64,000 nucleotides of DNA, taken from contig WTGP01000027.1 of assembly GCA_011523505.1 (NCBI GenBank), positions 1 to 64,000 of the forward strand, written 5' to 3'. Source of the DNA: Gammaproteobacteria bacterium (lineage in GTDB: Bacteria > Pseudomonadota > Gammaproteobacteria > Steroidobacterales > Foliamicaceae). Positions 10,138 through 19,239 of the stretch are shown piece after piece. Within the stretch, counting starts at the first letter, position 1. Each line of letters begins with the position of its first letter. The translations under genes and the position numbers were made by a program. Under the pieces are notes generated by a model that worked only from the letters and a program-made list of their open reading frames with translations, had not been told where the DNA came from and searched no databases.

Positions 10138-12060
10138 TCAGGCTTCGAGGAGGCGGTTTACGCGGCGGACGAACTCGCCCGGGTTTTCGAGTTCCCTCCC
10201 CTGGGTCAGCACTGCCTGCTCGTGCAGCAGGCGGGTGAGGTCCTCGAACAGTTCGGCGTCGCCTTCGCGCAGGGCCAGGCGCTTGAACAGGCCGTGGCCG
10301 GTATTGATCTCCAGGATCGGTTTGGTTTCCGGAAGTTCCTGGCCGGTGGCGCGCAATATGCGCTGCATCTGCACGCCCATTTCATGCTCTCCCAGCGCCA
10401 GGCAGGACGGCGAGTCGGTAAGCCGCGACGTGGAGCGCACGTCGGAGACTGCGTCGCCCAGCACGCTCTTCATGCGATTGAACAAGGCATCGGCATCCTC
10501 GCCGTCTATGCCAGCCGCCGTCTCCACCGGCGCCGTGCCCGGCAACTCGTCCGCAGCCAGTGCGCCGCGGGTGATGTCGCGGAATCGCAGTCCCTCGTAC
10601 TCGCCCAGGTGCCCCACCACCCATTCGTCGATCGGGTCCGACAGCAGAAGCACTTCCAGGCCGCGCTGGGTAAACGCCTCGAGCTGCGGGCTGGATCGCG
10701 CCGCCGCGGGGCCGGCCGCGGCGATGTAGTAGATCTCCTTCTGATCGTCCGGCTTGCGGTTGACGTAGTTCCCAAGCGTTTCGGTCTGCCGGTCGTCGTC
10801 CGAGGACGTGGAGGCAAAGCGCAGCAGGCCCAGGATCCGGTCCCGGTTGCCCGGGTCCTCGACCACGCCCTCCTTGAACACGCGGCCGAATTCGTCCCAG
10901 AAAACCTGGTAGTTGTCGGCGTCGTTCCCGGCAAGCCGGTCCAGCATGTCCAGCACCCGGCGAGCAAGCGCCTGGCGCATAGCGCGCACGTCGTCGTTCT
11001 GCTGGAGGAGTTCGCGCGAAACGTTCAGCGGCAGGTCCTTCGTGTCCACAACGCCCCGCACGAAACGCAGGTACAGCGGCAGGAACTGCTCTGCGTCGTC
11101 CATGATGAAGACCCGCTGGACGTACAGCTTCACCCCCCGCGGCGACTCGCGGTTGAACAGGTCGAACGGCGCCCTCCGGGGCACGAACAGCAGGCTGGCG
11201 TATTCGCGCCGTCCTTCCACCTGGTTGTGTGCGTAACTGAGCGGGTCCTCGCTGTCGCGGGCGATGTGCCGGTAGAACTCCTGGTATTCCTCGGGCTTGA
11301 TGTCGCGCTTCGGGCGTGTCCACAGCGCCTGGGCCGTATTGACGACTTCCCGGGACGGCTCCGGGGCCGCCTCGTCCTCGTCCCCGCCCGCCTCAGTGCC
11401 GGGCATGGTCACGGGGAAGGCGATGTGGTCGGAGTAGCGCTGAATCAGGGAACGCAGATGGTAGGGCTCCGCGAATCCCTTCTCTTCCTCCTTGAGATAA
11501 AGCCGCACCGACGTGCCGCGCCGCTCCAGCGGGACGGACCGCACCGTGAACTTGCCCTGGCCCTCGGACGACCAGCTCACGCCCTCTTCGGCATCCAGTC
11601 CCGCGCGCCGCGTACGCACCTCCACGCGCGAAGCCACGATGAAGGACGAATAAAAACCCACTCCGAACTGGCCGATCAGCCGGGCGTCCTCCTGCTCGTC
11701 CCCGGACAGTCCGGCCAGGAAGTCGCTGGTGCCGGACTTGGCGATGGTTCCCAGTTGCTGGATCACCTCGTCCTCCGACATGCCGATGCCGTTGTCGCTG
11801 ACTTCGACCCAGCCCTCCTCGGCATCGAAGTCCACCGCGATCGCGAGGTCCGTATCGTCGGCGATCAGTTCGGGGCGGGAGATGGCCTCGAAGCGCAAGC
11901 GGTCGCAGGCGTCGGAGGCATTCGAGATCAGTTCGCGCAGGAATATCTCCTTGTGGCTGTACAAGGAGTGGATCATCAGCTTCAGGAGCTGGCGGACCTC
12001 GGCCTGAAAGCTGCGGGTGCGCGCCCTGCCGGTCTTCCTTGCAGAAGTGTCCTGCGCCAT
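10138..12060 (-). CDS. htpG: Molecular chaperone HtpG (Hsp90)
   Basis: [54 protein letters not shown]; start set at MAQDTS. Confidence 0.96.
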   Translation of the reverse strand: MAQDTSARKTGRARTRSFQAEVRQLLKLMIHSLYSHKEIFLRELISNASDACDRLRFEAISRPELIADDTDLAIAVDFDAEEGWVEVSDNGIGMSEDEVIQQLGTIAKSGTSDFLAGLSGDEQEDARLIGQFGVGFYSSFIVASRVEVRTRRAGLDAEEGVSWSSEGQGKFTVRSVPLERRGTSVRLYLKEEEKGFAEPYHLRSLIQRYSDHIAFPVTMPGTEAGGDEDEAAPEPSREVVNTAQALWTRPKRDIKPEEYQEFYRHIARDSEDPLSYAHNQVEGRREYASLLFVPRRAPFDLFNRESPRGVKLYVQRVFIMDDAEQFLPLYLRFVRGVVDTKDLPLNVSRELLQQNDDVRAMRQALARRVLDMLDRLAGNDADNYQVFWDEFGRVFKEGVVEDPGNRDRILGLLRFASTSSDDDRQTETLGNYVNRKPDDQKEIYYIAAAGPAAARSSPQLEAFTQRGLEVLLLSDPIDEWVVGHLGEYEGLRFRDITRGALAADELPGTAPVETAAGIDGEDADALFNRMKSVLGDAVSDVRSTSRLTDSPSCLALGEHEMGVQMQRILRATGQELPETKPILEINTGHGLFKRLALREGDAELFEDLTRLLHEQAVLTQGRELENPGEFVRRVNRLLEA

Positions 12061-12071
12061 CTTCGGCTGCC

Positions 12072-12716
12072 CTAGGGTTTGATCGTGATCGGGGTGCCGA
12101 TGCGGGTCATCATCCATATCTCCAGCATTGCGGCGTTGCTGACGGCAATGCAGCCGTCGGTCCAGTCACGCGTCGAGTAATAGTTGCGGTCTCGCCCGTT
12201 GGTGGGCCTGATCGGACGGCCATGCACCATGATGAGTCCGCCGGCAGGCACCTCGGCCTGTTCGGCGCGGGTCCGGTCCGATTCGTTGGGATAGGAGATC
12301 TGCAGGGCCAGCATGTAACTGGAATCCGGCTTGCGGGCCGAAATGTGGTAATCGCCCTCGGGCGTGCGGTAATCGCCCTCGCGCATCTTGTGGCCCCTCG
12401 GGGCCAGGCCGAGGACGATCGGAAATGTGCGCACCGTTTCTCCATCCTTGATGAGATATAGCCGGCGCAGCGATTTATCAACCGTGATCGAATCGATCAC
12501 CGGCAGTACGGCGGGCTCTGCCGCCGCAGCCGACGCGGCGCCGAGACATATTCCCAGCAACAGACAGAACGCCAGCCGCACCGCCGTAGCTCTTTCTTGT
12601 CCCCTTCCTCTGGGGGCGTCGGCGGCAGGAGCCGCCGCCGAGCCCCATGGATGGGTTAATGCGTCCCCCGGAGGAAGGGGGCAGGAAAGAGCGGAATCGA
12701 AGCCGCGTGCGTTCAT
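12072..12716 (-). CDS. L,D-transpeptidase (YkuD family), periplasmic
   Basis: DKSLRRLYLIKDGETVRTFPIVLG, HGRPIRPTNGRDRNYYSTRDWTDGCIAVSN (HGxx...ShGC-like). True start probably downstream at VRLAFCLLLGICLGAASAAAA because the ORF N-terminus overlaps a palindromic element. Confidence 0.85.
   Translation of the reverse strand: MNARGFDSALSCPLPPGDALTHPWGSAAAPAADAPRGRGQERATAVRLAFCLLLGICLGAASAAAAEPAVLPVIDSITVDKSLRRLYLIKDGETVRTFPIVLGLAPRGHKMREGDYRTPEGDYHISARKPDSSYMLALQISYPNESDRTRAEQAEVPAGGLIMVHGRPIRPTNGRDRNYYSTRDWTDGCIAVSNAAMLEIWMMTRIGTPITIKP
12589..12692. repeat. Nested palindromic element, possibly REP/MITE-like: 28-nt outer arms, 7-bp inner hairpin
   Basis: Arm 12589-12616 pairs with 12665-12692 over 28 positions (3 of them G-U on + RNA); inner CGGCGGC-AGGA-GCCGCCG at 12620-12637. 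Confidence 0.7.
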
Positions 12717-12719
12717 GGA

Positions 12720-14789
12720 TCAGGAGGGAGTGCGGCCGTTCTTCGCCTGCAGCCTGGGGAACATCAGTTCGGCGCCGACCTCCAGGCTGTCGGGATCCAG
12801 GCCCGGGTTGTACTGACGCAGCAGCCACATGGGCACGTCGTTGCGCCGCATGAGCTGCCAGACGGAATCACCCCTTCGCACCCTGTATTCGCTGACCCCG
12901 ACGACGTGGTAGTCGGAGAAGAACGCCTGCTGCAGTTCGTGGTGGAAGGCCACGCGGCGCCGGGTGAACGTATCCCGGCTTACCCTGCTGAAGTCCAGGC
13001 GCAGGCGCTTGCCGATGCTCACCGGACTGCCGAAGCTCAGACCGTTCAGGTCCCGCAGGCGCTGCGTCCGCACTTCCAGCCAGTCGGCGTAGTGTCCCAG
13101 CGTTTCCGCGGCCTCCACCTGCACCAGGTCGCCGTCCAGCACCGTGTAGTCGTTGGGGTCCGCCAGGCTGACCACGCCGAAGGACGGGCCGGTGGGGGCG
13201 GGCTCCACCGCCGGCGCCGAAGCGACGATGCCGTTGTCGTCGTCGGCTGCCGGTTCCGGCGCCTCCACGGCCACCGGAGGCTGTGGAATCGGCAGGTTCG
13301 CCGATGTCAGGCGAAGTTCCTGGCCCACGTATATCCGATTCCTGTTCCCTATGTCGTTCAACGCAAGCAGCTCGTCCTCGGACAGACCGGCCCGGCGGGC
13401 GATCCTGCCGACAGTGTCGCCCCGGCGCACGCGGTAGGTTTCGGCGCCGTCGGGTATTGGTTCGCGCGCGGCCAGCCCCGGGATCTCCAGCGTCTGGCCG
13501 GCGCGGATGCGGTGCATGTTTCGCAGGTTGTTGGCCTGCATGAGCCTCGTCACGCTCGTCCCGTAGCGTTGCGCGATCAGCGACAGCGTGTCGCCGGGCT
13601 GAATGACGTAGTTGCGGTCGCGGATCTGGCTGGCGAAGCGCTGATCGCTCGAGATCGCCGCTACGCGGATCTCGGCGTCCGCCATCGCGGGCACCCGCAG
13701 CAGGTAGTTCCTGGGAACGTACTTGGAATCGCCCAGCACCGGCTGGCGCAAGCCGGGGTTCAGGCTCGCCAGCATCGAGGAATCCACGGACAGGGCGCCG
13801 GCCAGCGTGCTCAGGCGCATGTAGTCCGGCACCTGCACCATCGCGTATTCGATCGGCGGATCCAGGATTACCGGCCCGAACAGACGTTCGGCTTCCTCCT
13901 CCACCTCGATCGCGGCAATGAGTTCGACGTAGAAGTTGCGTCCGGCGAATTTGAAGGTGCGCCCCTTGTAGCGGCGGACCACGGTCTCGATGTCCTTGGT
14001 GCCCAATTGCCTGGCGGCCCGCAGCATCGCGCCCACTCCCTGGTTGTAGGCGGTGATCGCCAGCGGCCAGCTGTCGAGCAGGCTGTGGTTGTAGGTCAGC
14101 AGTTGAGCGGCGGCGACGGTCGCCCGCCAGGGATCCAGTCGCTCGTCCATGACGTTGTCGATGCGCATGAACCGTCGCCCGGTGGAGCGTGTGAATTGCC
14201 ACATGCCCAGGGCGGCCGCCGACGAGCGCGCGTGAGGTACAAACGAGGACTCCACGTGCGGCAAGGCGGCCACGCCCTCGGGCACGCCGTGTTCCTCGAG
14301 CGTCCTGAGAATGTGGTCGCGCCAGCGTCCTGATCGCACCAGTCCGTCCCTGAATTTCTCAGCCACTCCCTGCTGCACTCGGATGCGTCCCGCCGCGGCC
14401 CTGAGCGTCGCGCGCGACGGGTCGGGCCCCCAGGCGTCAAGGACCCGCTTTTCCTTTTCGCTGAGATTTCCGGGCCGCCCGTCCGCCAGTCGCTGAAGCA
14501 CGCTGCGGTAGTCGCGCACGGCCGCCCGTATCGCGCTTCGCCGCGCGCTTGGCGAAAGGTCCTTCAGGGATACTTCGCCGTAAACGACGCCCACATACAG
14601 GCTGTCGTGCACCAGTCCCGTGTCGCGGCCCGTGGCCCCGAACACCCGCTTCCAGAAGTCGATTTCGGTCCGCAGCCCCTCCGGCACCGGCAGGCCCCCG
14701 GCGGCGAACGCGGTCCCCGGGTTCAGGGCAAGAGCCAGCATCATGGCAAGCGCCGGCAGCACGGCGGGTGTTCTGGCGGGCGCCCTCAT
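12720..14789 (-). CDS. mltD: Membrane-bound lytic murein transglycosylase with C-terminal LysM repeats (MltD-like)
   Basis: SLT motif (ALPHVESSFVPHARSSAAALGMWQFTRSTGRRF...AITAYNQGVGAM) plus LysM repeats (YVIQPGDTLSLIAQRYGTSVTRLMQANNL, YRVRRGDTVGRIARRAGLS, YRVRRGDSVWQLMRRNDV). Confidence 0.93.
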   Translation of the reverse strand: MRAPARTPAVLPALAMMLALALNPGTAFAAGGLPVPEGLRTEIDFWKRVFGATGRDTGLVHDSLYVGVVYGEVSLKDLSPSARRSAIRAAVRDYRSVLQRLADGRPGNLSEKEKRVLDAWGPDPSRATLRAAAGRIRVQQGVAEKFRDGLVRSGRWRDHILRTLEEHGVPEGVAALPHVESSFVPHARSSAAALGMWQFTRSTGRRFMRIDNVMDERLDPWRATVAAAQLLTYNHSLLDSWPLAITAYNQGVGAMLRAARQLGTKDIETVVRRYKGRTFKFAGRNFYVELIAAIEVEEEAERLFGPVILDPPIEYAMVQVPDYMRLSTLAGALSVDSSMLASLNPGLRQPVLGDSKYVPRNYLLRVPAMADAEIRVAAISSDQRFASQIRDRNYVIQPGDTLSLIAQRYGTSVTRLMQANNLRNMHRIRAGQTLEIPGLAAREPIPDGAETYRVRRGDTVGRIARRAGLSEDELLALNDIGNRNRIYVGQELRLTSANLPIPQPPVAVEAPEPAADDDNGIVASAPAVEPAPTGPSFGVVSLADPNDYTVLDGDLVQVEAAETLGHYADWLEVRTQRLRDLNGLSFGSPVSIGKRLRLDFSRVSRDTFTRRRVAFHHELQQAFFSDYHVVGVSEYRVRRGDSVWQLMRRNDVPMWLLRQYNPGLDPDSLEVGAELMFPRLQAKNGRTPS

Positions 14790-14842
14790 ATTCGGGCAGA
14801 CTTTCTACACGAAAGCCGCCTGTTTCGCAATCCGCAGGCCGG

Positions 14843-16111
14843 CTACGCGCCGAGGCCCTGGGACATCTGCGCGAAGCTGGTCAGCGGGAATCCGCACCTC
14901 CGGTCCCAATCCGACTGATCGATGACCGGCGCGTTGATCAGGCCGATCATTTCATCGAACTTGCTCAATGCGGCACAGCCCACGGCCGCCGGGTCCGTGG
15001 CGCTTCGGTAGCTTGGCCAGGCGCGGTCCCGGGCGTGGCGCCAGAAGGGGCTGTCATACCGGGACCCGCAGCTGTAGTGCCAGCCCACGAACAGGCCGCA
15101 GGTGAGCGTGTCGTTGATCAGGAAGCGGTTGACGACGGGCACGTCGTTCTCGTGGTATTCGGCCGGCCGGTTGAACCGCATCTGCAGAATCATCCCGACC
15201 TGCATCTCGGCCAGCCGGATCGCGGTCGCTTCCAGCGGTTCCATGAATCCGCCCGCGTTGCCGATGCGGGCCACCGCGCCGTCGTAGATCCGGCGGTGGA
15301 CAAAATTCGGAAAACGCAGTACGGCGCGTTTTTCGAATTCGGCCACGCCGTCCTGCGCCAGCAGCTCGTCGAAGTCCTTTTCGACTTCCTCCAGGCTGGA
15401 TACGTCGCGATTGAATATATAGCCGTATGACGTGTGCGCGGTCAGCGGGATCACGAACACCCATCCGTGCGGGCGGGCGATCGCGCGGGTATAGGTGTGT
15501 TTGAGGACCGGCCCGTCGGGCGGTTCCTCGATGATCGACGGACAGCGGCGGATCACCGCGGTATTCGTCGGGATGAAGGAGATTTCGATGTGCTCTTCGG
15601 GGTCCAGTCGCCTGGGGAACCCGCGCGCGTCAAAGACCAGGTCGTAGCGCTCGGGCGGCAGGTCCTCGAACTCCACCTGCGCCCCACCGTCCACCCTCGT
15701 GATGTCCAGCACCCTGGCGTCGATGTGCCTGGCGCGTGTGCCCTCGCTCAGCAAATCGCCCATCACGTCGGCCGACAGGTGGTAGGCGTAGGACACCGCT
15801 TGCGGCGTGAAATGGTGAATGAACTCGCTTTTCCGCCGGCCCCATCCCTCGAACTGCACGCCGTACTTGCGGGTGGCGTTCAGGCGCTGCTGAACTTTCT
15901 CATGCGGCAGTCCCGACAGCCGATGCAATTGCTGGACCAGGCTGGGCCAGCTTCCCTCGCCTACGCCGATGACCGGAATGCGCGAGTCGTAAATGTGGTG
16001 CAGCTCGTGGTCCTTGTCCGGGTGCAGCCGGGACACGCTGGCGGCGGCCAGGGCGCCCGCGGTCCCGCGCCCGACCACGGCGATCTTCCTGCACGAATTG
16101 CTGCCCGGCAT
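14843..16111 (-). CDS. FAD-dependent tryptophan-halogenase-like protein
   Basis: KIAVVGRGTAGALAAASV FAD motif; GVGEGSWPSLVQQL; NATRKYGVQFEGW (Lys position of the family); GWVFVIPL (WxWxIP variant); GGFMEPLEATAI (PLESTGI-like). Start trimmed to MPGSNSCRK. Confidence 0.82.
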   Translation of the reverse strand: MPGSNSCRKIAVVGRGTAGALAAASVSRLHPDKDHELHHIYDSRIPVIGVGEGSWPSLVQQLHRLSGLPHEKVQQRLNATRKYGVQFEGWGRRKSEFIHHFTPQAVSYAYHLSADVMGDLLSEGTRARHIDARVLDITRVDGGAQVEFEDLPPERYDLVFDARGFPRRLDPEEHIEISFIPTNTAVIRRCPSIIEEPPDGPVLKHTYTRAIARPHGWVFVIPLTAHTSYGYIFNRDVSSLEEVEKDFDELLAQDGVAEFEKRAVLRFPNFVHRRIYDGAVARIGNAGGFMEPLEATAIRLAEMQVGMILQMRFNRPAEYHENDVPVVNRFLINDTLTCGLFVGWHYSCGSRYDSPFWRHARDRAWPSYRSATDPAAVGCAALSKFDEMIGLINAPVIDQSDWDRRCGFPLTSFAQMSQGLGA

Positions 16112-16307
16112 CGTCACGGCTGGGGTCCCCCCGAAACCACCTATCTCAACATGCCCGAAGACCGATTCTACTTGAGCGCGCGGAATCGGCCTGCGGATGG
16201 ACAATGCCTGCCGGCCAACCCTATACTCGGCTGCGTTCACATGGGGCTGGAATGAACGGTCTTCGTCGCGAATCAATGCGTCAGGCGGCACTCGTGGCTC
16301 AGGTTCC

Positions 16308-18659
16308 GTGAGCGGGCAAGGCACGGGCAAGAGGCAATTCGAAACCCGATTTGCCGAATGGATGGTCTCCTATCGCTGGCGGGTCATCCTGGCCGCCCTG
16401 TTCCTGGTGGCGGTCGCGTCCAGCGGCATACTGCGACTCGGTTTCTCGGGCGACTACCGCATATTTTTCGACGAGGACAATCCTCAGCTTCTGGCGCTGG
16501 AAGCGCTGGAGGACACCTACGGCAAGAACGAAAACGTCGTGTTTCTGATCGTCCCCGACGACGGAAACGCGACCTCGGAAACCGCGCTCTCGGCGGCAGT
16601 CTGGCTGACGGAAGCCGCCTGGCAGACACCGTATTCCCGGCGGGTCGATTCGCTGACGAACTTCCAGCACACGACGGCCGACGGCGACGACCTGTATGTG
16701 CGGGACCTCGTTGACCCGCGGCAGCTGAGCGATCCCGACGCGCGGTCACGCATACGCGCGGTCGCGCTGGCCGATCCCCGTGTCGAGGGCAGCATCCTGG
16801 CGACCGGCGGCGACGTGAGCGTGGTGAACGTAACGGTGGAACTGCCCGACGGGGACCAGCTGGAGGCGGTCGCCGAAGTCGCAGGCTTCGCTCGCGAGAT
16901 CGCCGCACAGGCCGAAGAACAGTTTGCCGGCATGGACCTTCGCGTGGTCGGCACGGTCATGATCAACCAGACCTTCCTGGAAGCATCGATCGAGAGCCAG
17001 ATGATCTTCCTGCCCGCCAGCCTTGCGCTTATGGCCCTGATCCTGGGGGTCCTCATCCGCGGCATTGCGGGGGTGGCGGCGACCGGGACGGTGATCGTCT
17101 TTTCCATTCTCGCGTCGATCGGCCTGGGCGGTTGGGCCGGCCTGCCGTTTTCCCCGCCCATCTCGCCGGCGCCGACCATCGTGCTGATGATTGTCGTGGC
17201 CAACTGCGTTCACCTGCTGGTGACATTGCAGCAGCACATGCGCGCCGGGCACTCGAAGCGCGATGCCATCGTCCATTCCGTCAGTCTGAACCTGCACCCG
17301 GTGTTCCTGGCCAGCCTCACTACGGCGCTCGGATTCCTGAGCATGAACTTCTCGGAGGTGCCCCCCTACCGCCACCTCGGCAACTTCGTCGCTTTCGGGA
17401 TCGGCATGTCCTTTCTTCTCTCCGTCACATTCCTGCCGGCCGTGCTTTCGCTGCTCCCGGTCCGTCCCGGTTCGGACCGGCGCCTGGTGGGGCCGCTGCT
17501 CGGTTCCATGGCGGACTTTGCGCTGCGGCGCAGAAAGGCGCTGCTGTGGGGATGGGCGGTGGTGGTGATCGCGATGATCGTGGCCATTCCGCGCAACGAA
17601 CTCAACGACGTACTGGTCCATTTCTTCGACGAAAGCGTCGAGTTCAGGCGCGACACCGATTTCATGGACGAGCACCTGAGCGGCAATACCGTGCTCGATT
17701 ACTCGCTGGAGGCGGCCGACGCGGGCGGCGTAACCGATCCCGAATTCCTCATCGAGGTATCGGACTTTGCCGAGTGGTTCCGCGAGCAGCCCTCCGTGCG
17801 CCATGTCTCGGTCATCACCGACACGTTTCGGCAACTCAACCAGAGCATGCACGGCGACGATCCCGCGTTTTACCGGATTCCCGACAGCCGGGAACTGGCC
17901 GCCCAGTACCTGTTGCTCTACGAACTTTCGCTTCCCCAGGGCCTGGATCTCAACAACCAGATCGACACGCTCCGATCGGCTACGCGCATGACGGTGTCGT
18001 CCACGACGCTGTATTCGCAGGACCTGCTGGATCTGAACGCGCGCGCAGACGCCTGGCTCAAGGAAAATGCGCCCCGGATCGTCGGGGTCAACAGTTCCGG
18101 TCCCTCGGCGCTGTTCGCCTACATCGGCCAGCGCAACATCCGAGCCATGCTGTTGGGCACCATCGTCGTGCTTGTCGCGATTTCCGCCATTCTCCTGGCC
18201 GCCCTGCGATCGCTTCGGCTCGGCCTGGTCAGCATCGTGCCCAATCTGCTCCCCGCCGTGATGGGTTTCGGTGTCTGGGGACTGACGGTCGGGCAGGTCG
18301 GACTTTCGCTGTCCGTGGTGGTGGCCATGACGATCGGCATAGTCGTGGACGACACGGTGCATTTTCTTGCCAAGTACCGCCGTGCGCGGCGCGAATACGG
18401 CCGCGATCCCGAGCAGGCCGTGCACTATGCTTTCGAGACCGCCGGGCGGGCGCTGTTCACGACCACGGTCGTGCTGGTGGCCGGTTTTCTCATATTCGCG
18501 TTTTCTCCGTTCCTTCCCACGGCCCAGGTGGGAATCCTCACCGCGATGGTTATCGGCTTCGCACTCATCGCGGATTTGTCCCTGCTGCCCGCGCTGTTGC
18601 TGGCAATCGACAAGCCGTCCGGCGGACAAACCGCGCAGAAAAGCGCCCTCGTGCCATAA
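16308..18659 (+). CDS. MMPL/RND family transporter (start could be 16197)
   Basis: Two-repeat RND topology; NPQLLALEALEDTYGKNENVVFLI, GIVVDDTVHFLAKYRRARRE. Confidence 0.9.
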   Translation: MSGQGTGKRQFETRFAEWMVSYRWRVILAALFLVAVASSGILRLGFSGDYRIFFDEDNPQLLALEALEDTYGKNENVVFLIVPDDGNATSETALSAAVWLTEAAWQTPYSRRVDSLTNFQHTTADGDDLYVRDLVDPRQLSDPDARSRIRAVALADPRVEGSILATGGDVSVVNVTVELPDGDQLEAVAEVAGFAREIAAQAEEQFAGMDLRVVGTVMINQTFLEASIESQMIFLPASLALMALILGVLIRGIAGVAATGTVIVFSILASIGLGGWAGLPFSPPISPAPTIVLMIVVANCVHLLVTLQQHMRAGHSKRDAIVHSVSLNLHPVFLASLTTALGFLSMNFSEVPPYRHLGNFVAFGIGMSFLLSVTFLPAVLSLLPVRPGSDRRLVGPLLGSMADFALRRRKALLWGWAVVVIAMIVAIPRNELNDVLVHFFDESVEFRRDTDFMDEHLSGNTVLDYSLEAADAGGVTDPEFLIEVSDFAEWFREQPSVRHVSVITDTFRQLNQSMHGDDPAFYRIPDSRELAAQYLLLYELSLPQGLDLNNQIDTLRSATRMTVSSTTLYSQDLLDLNARADAWLKENAPRIVGVNSSGPSALFAYIGQRNIRAMLLGTIVVLVAISAILLAALRSLRLGLVSIVPNLLPAVMGFGVWGLTVGQVGLSLSVVVAMTIGIVVDDTVHFLAKYRRARREYGRDPEQAVHYAFETAGRALFTTTVVLVAGFLIFAFSPFLPTAQVGILTAMVIGFALIADLSLLPALLLAIDKPSGGQTAQKSALVP

Positions 18660-18686
18660 TTTCGCCGGGTCACACCGGGCGCCGCC

Positions 18687-19238
18687 GTGTTCAACAATCC
18701 ATTTGACTCATTCCACAAGACCGTTGGCAAGGCCAAGAAGGAGCGCGAACGACTCGACCGGCTGCTGACCATTTCCACGCCGGGAGAGCTCGCCCTGGTG
18801 GCGGTCACGGGGCTGGTATTGCTCCTGTTTGTGGCGTGGCTGTTGTTCGGCACCGTGGCCCGCAGTGTCACGATTGAAGGCGTGCTTGTCGAGGCGGGCG
18901 AGCGACATTCGGGGGACAATTCGTCCCTGCAAGCGGTGGTGTGGCTCGAAAGAGGCCTGGTGCGCCAGATCGAGTCCGGCATGCCGGCTTCACTGGAAAT
19001 CGACATGACCGATGGACAGGCGCGCGGTCATGCGGGCGTGGTCGCGGGCCTCGCCGCCGTGCCCCCGGCCGACGGGGCGGCGCCGTTTGAGTCGGCGGCG
19101 CCGGTGACCCCGCACCGATTGCAAATCATCCTCGACGAGGGCCAGGAATTCCCTTCCGCCGATGGGCCGGCCTGCCGGATCGTGATCGAACTCGGCAGAC
19201 AGTCCCCGCTCGCATTTTTCGTACGGAGGCAATCCTGA
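18687..19238 (+). CDS. Short HlyD-like/NHLP-type secretion accessory protein
   Basis: N-terminal cytosolic segment plus one TM (PGELALVAVTGLVLLLFVAWLLFGTVARSVTIEGVLVEAG, HlyD-like entry) immediately upstream of two NHLP-type ABC genes; ends PLAFFVRRQS. Confidence 0.7.
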   Translation: MFNNPFDSFHKTVGKAKKERERLDRLLTISTPGELALVAVTGLVLLLFVAWLLFGTVARSVTIEGVLVEAGERHSGDNSSLQAVVWLERGLVRQIESGMPASLEIDMTDGQARGHAGVVAGLAAVPPADGAAPFESAAPVTPHRLQIILDEGQEFPSADGPACRIVIELGRQSPLAFFVRRQS

Positions 19239-19239
19239 A

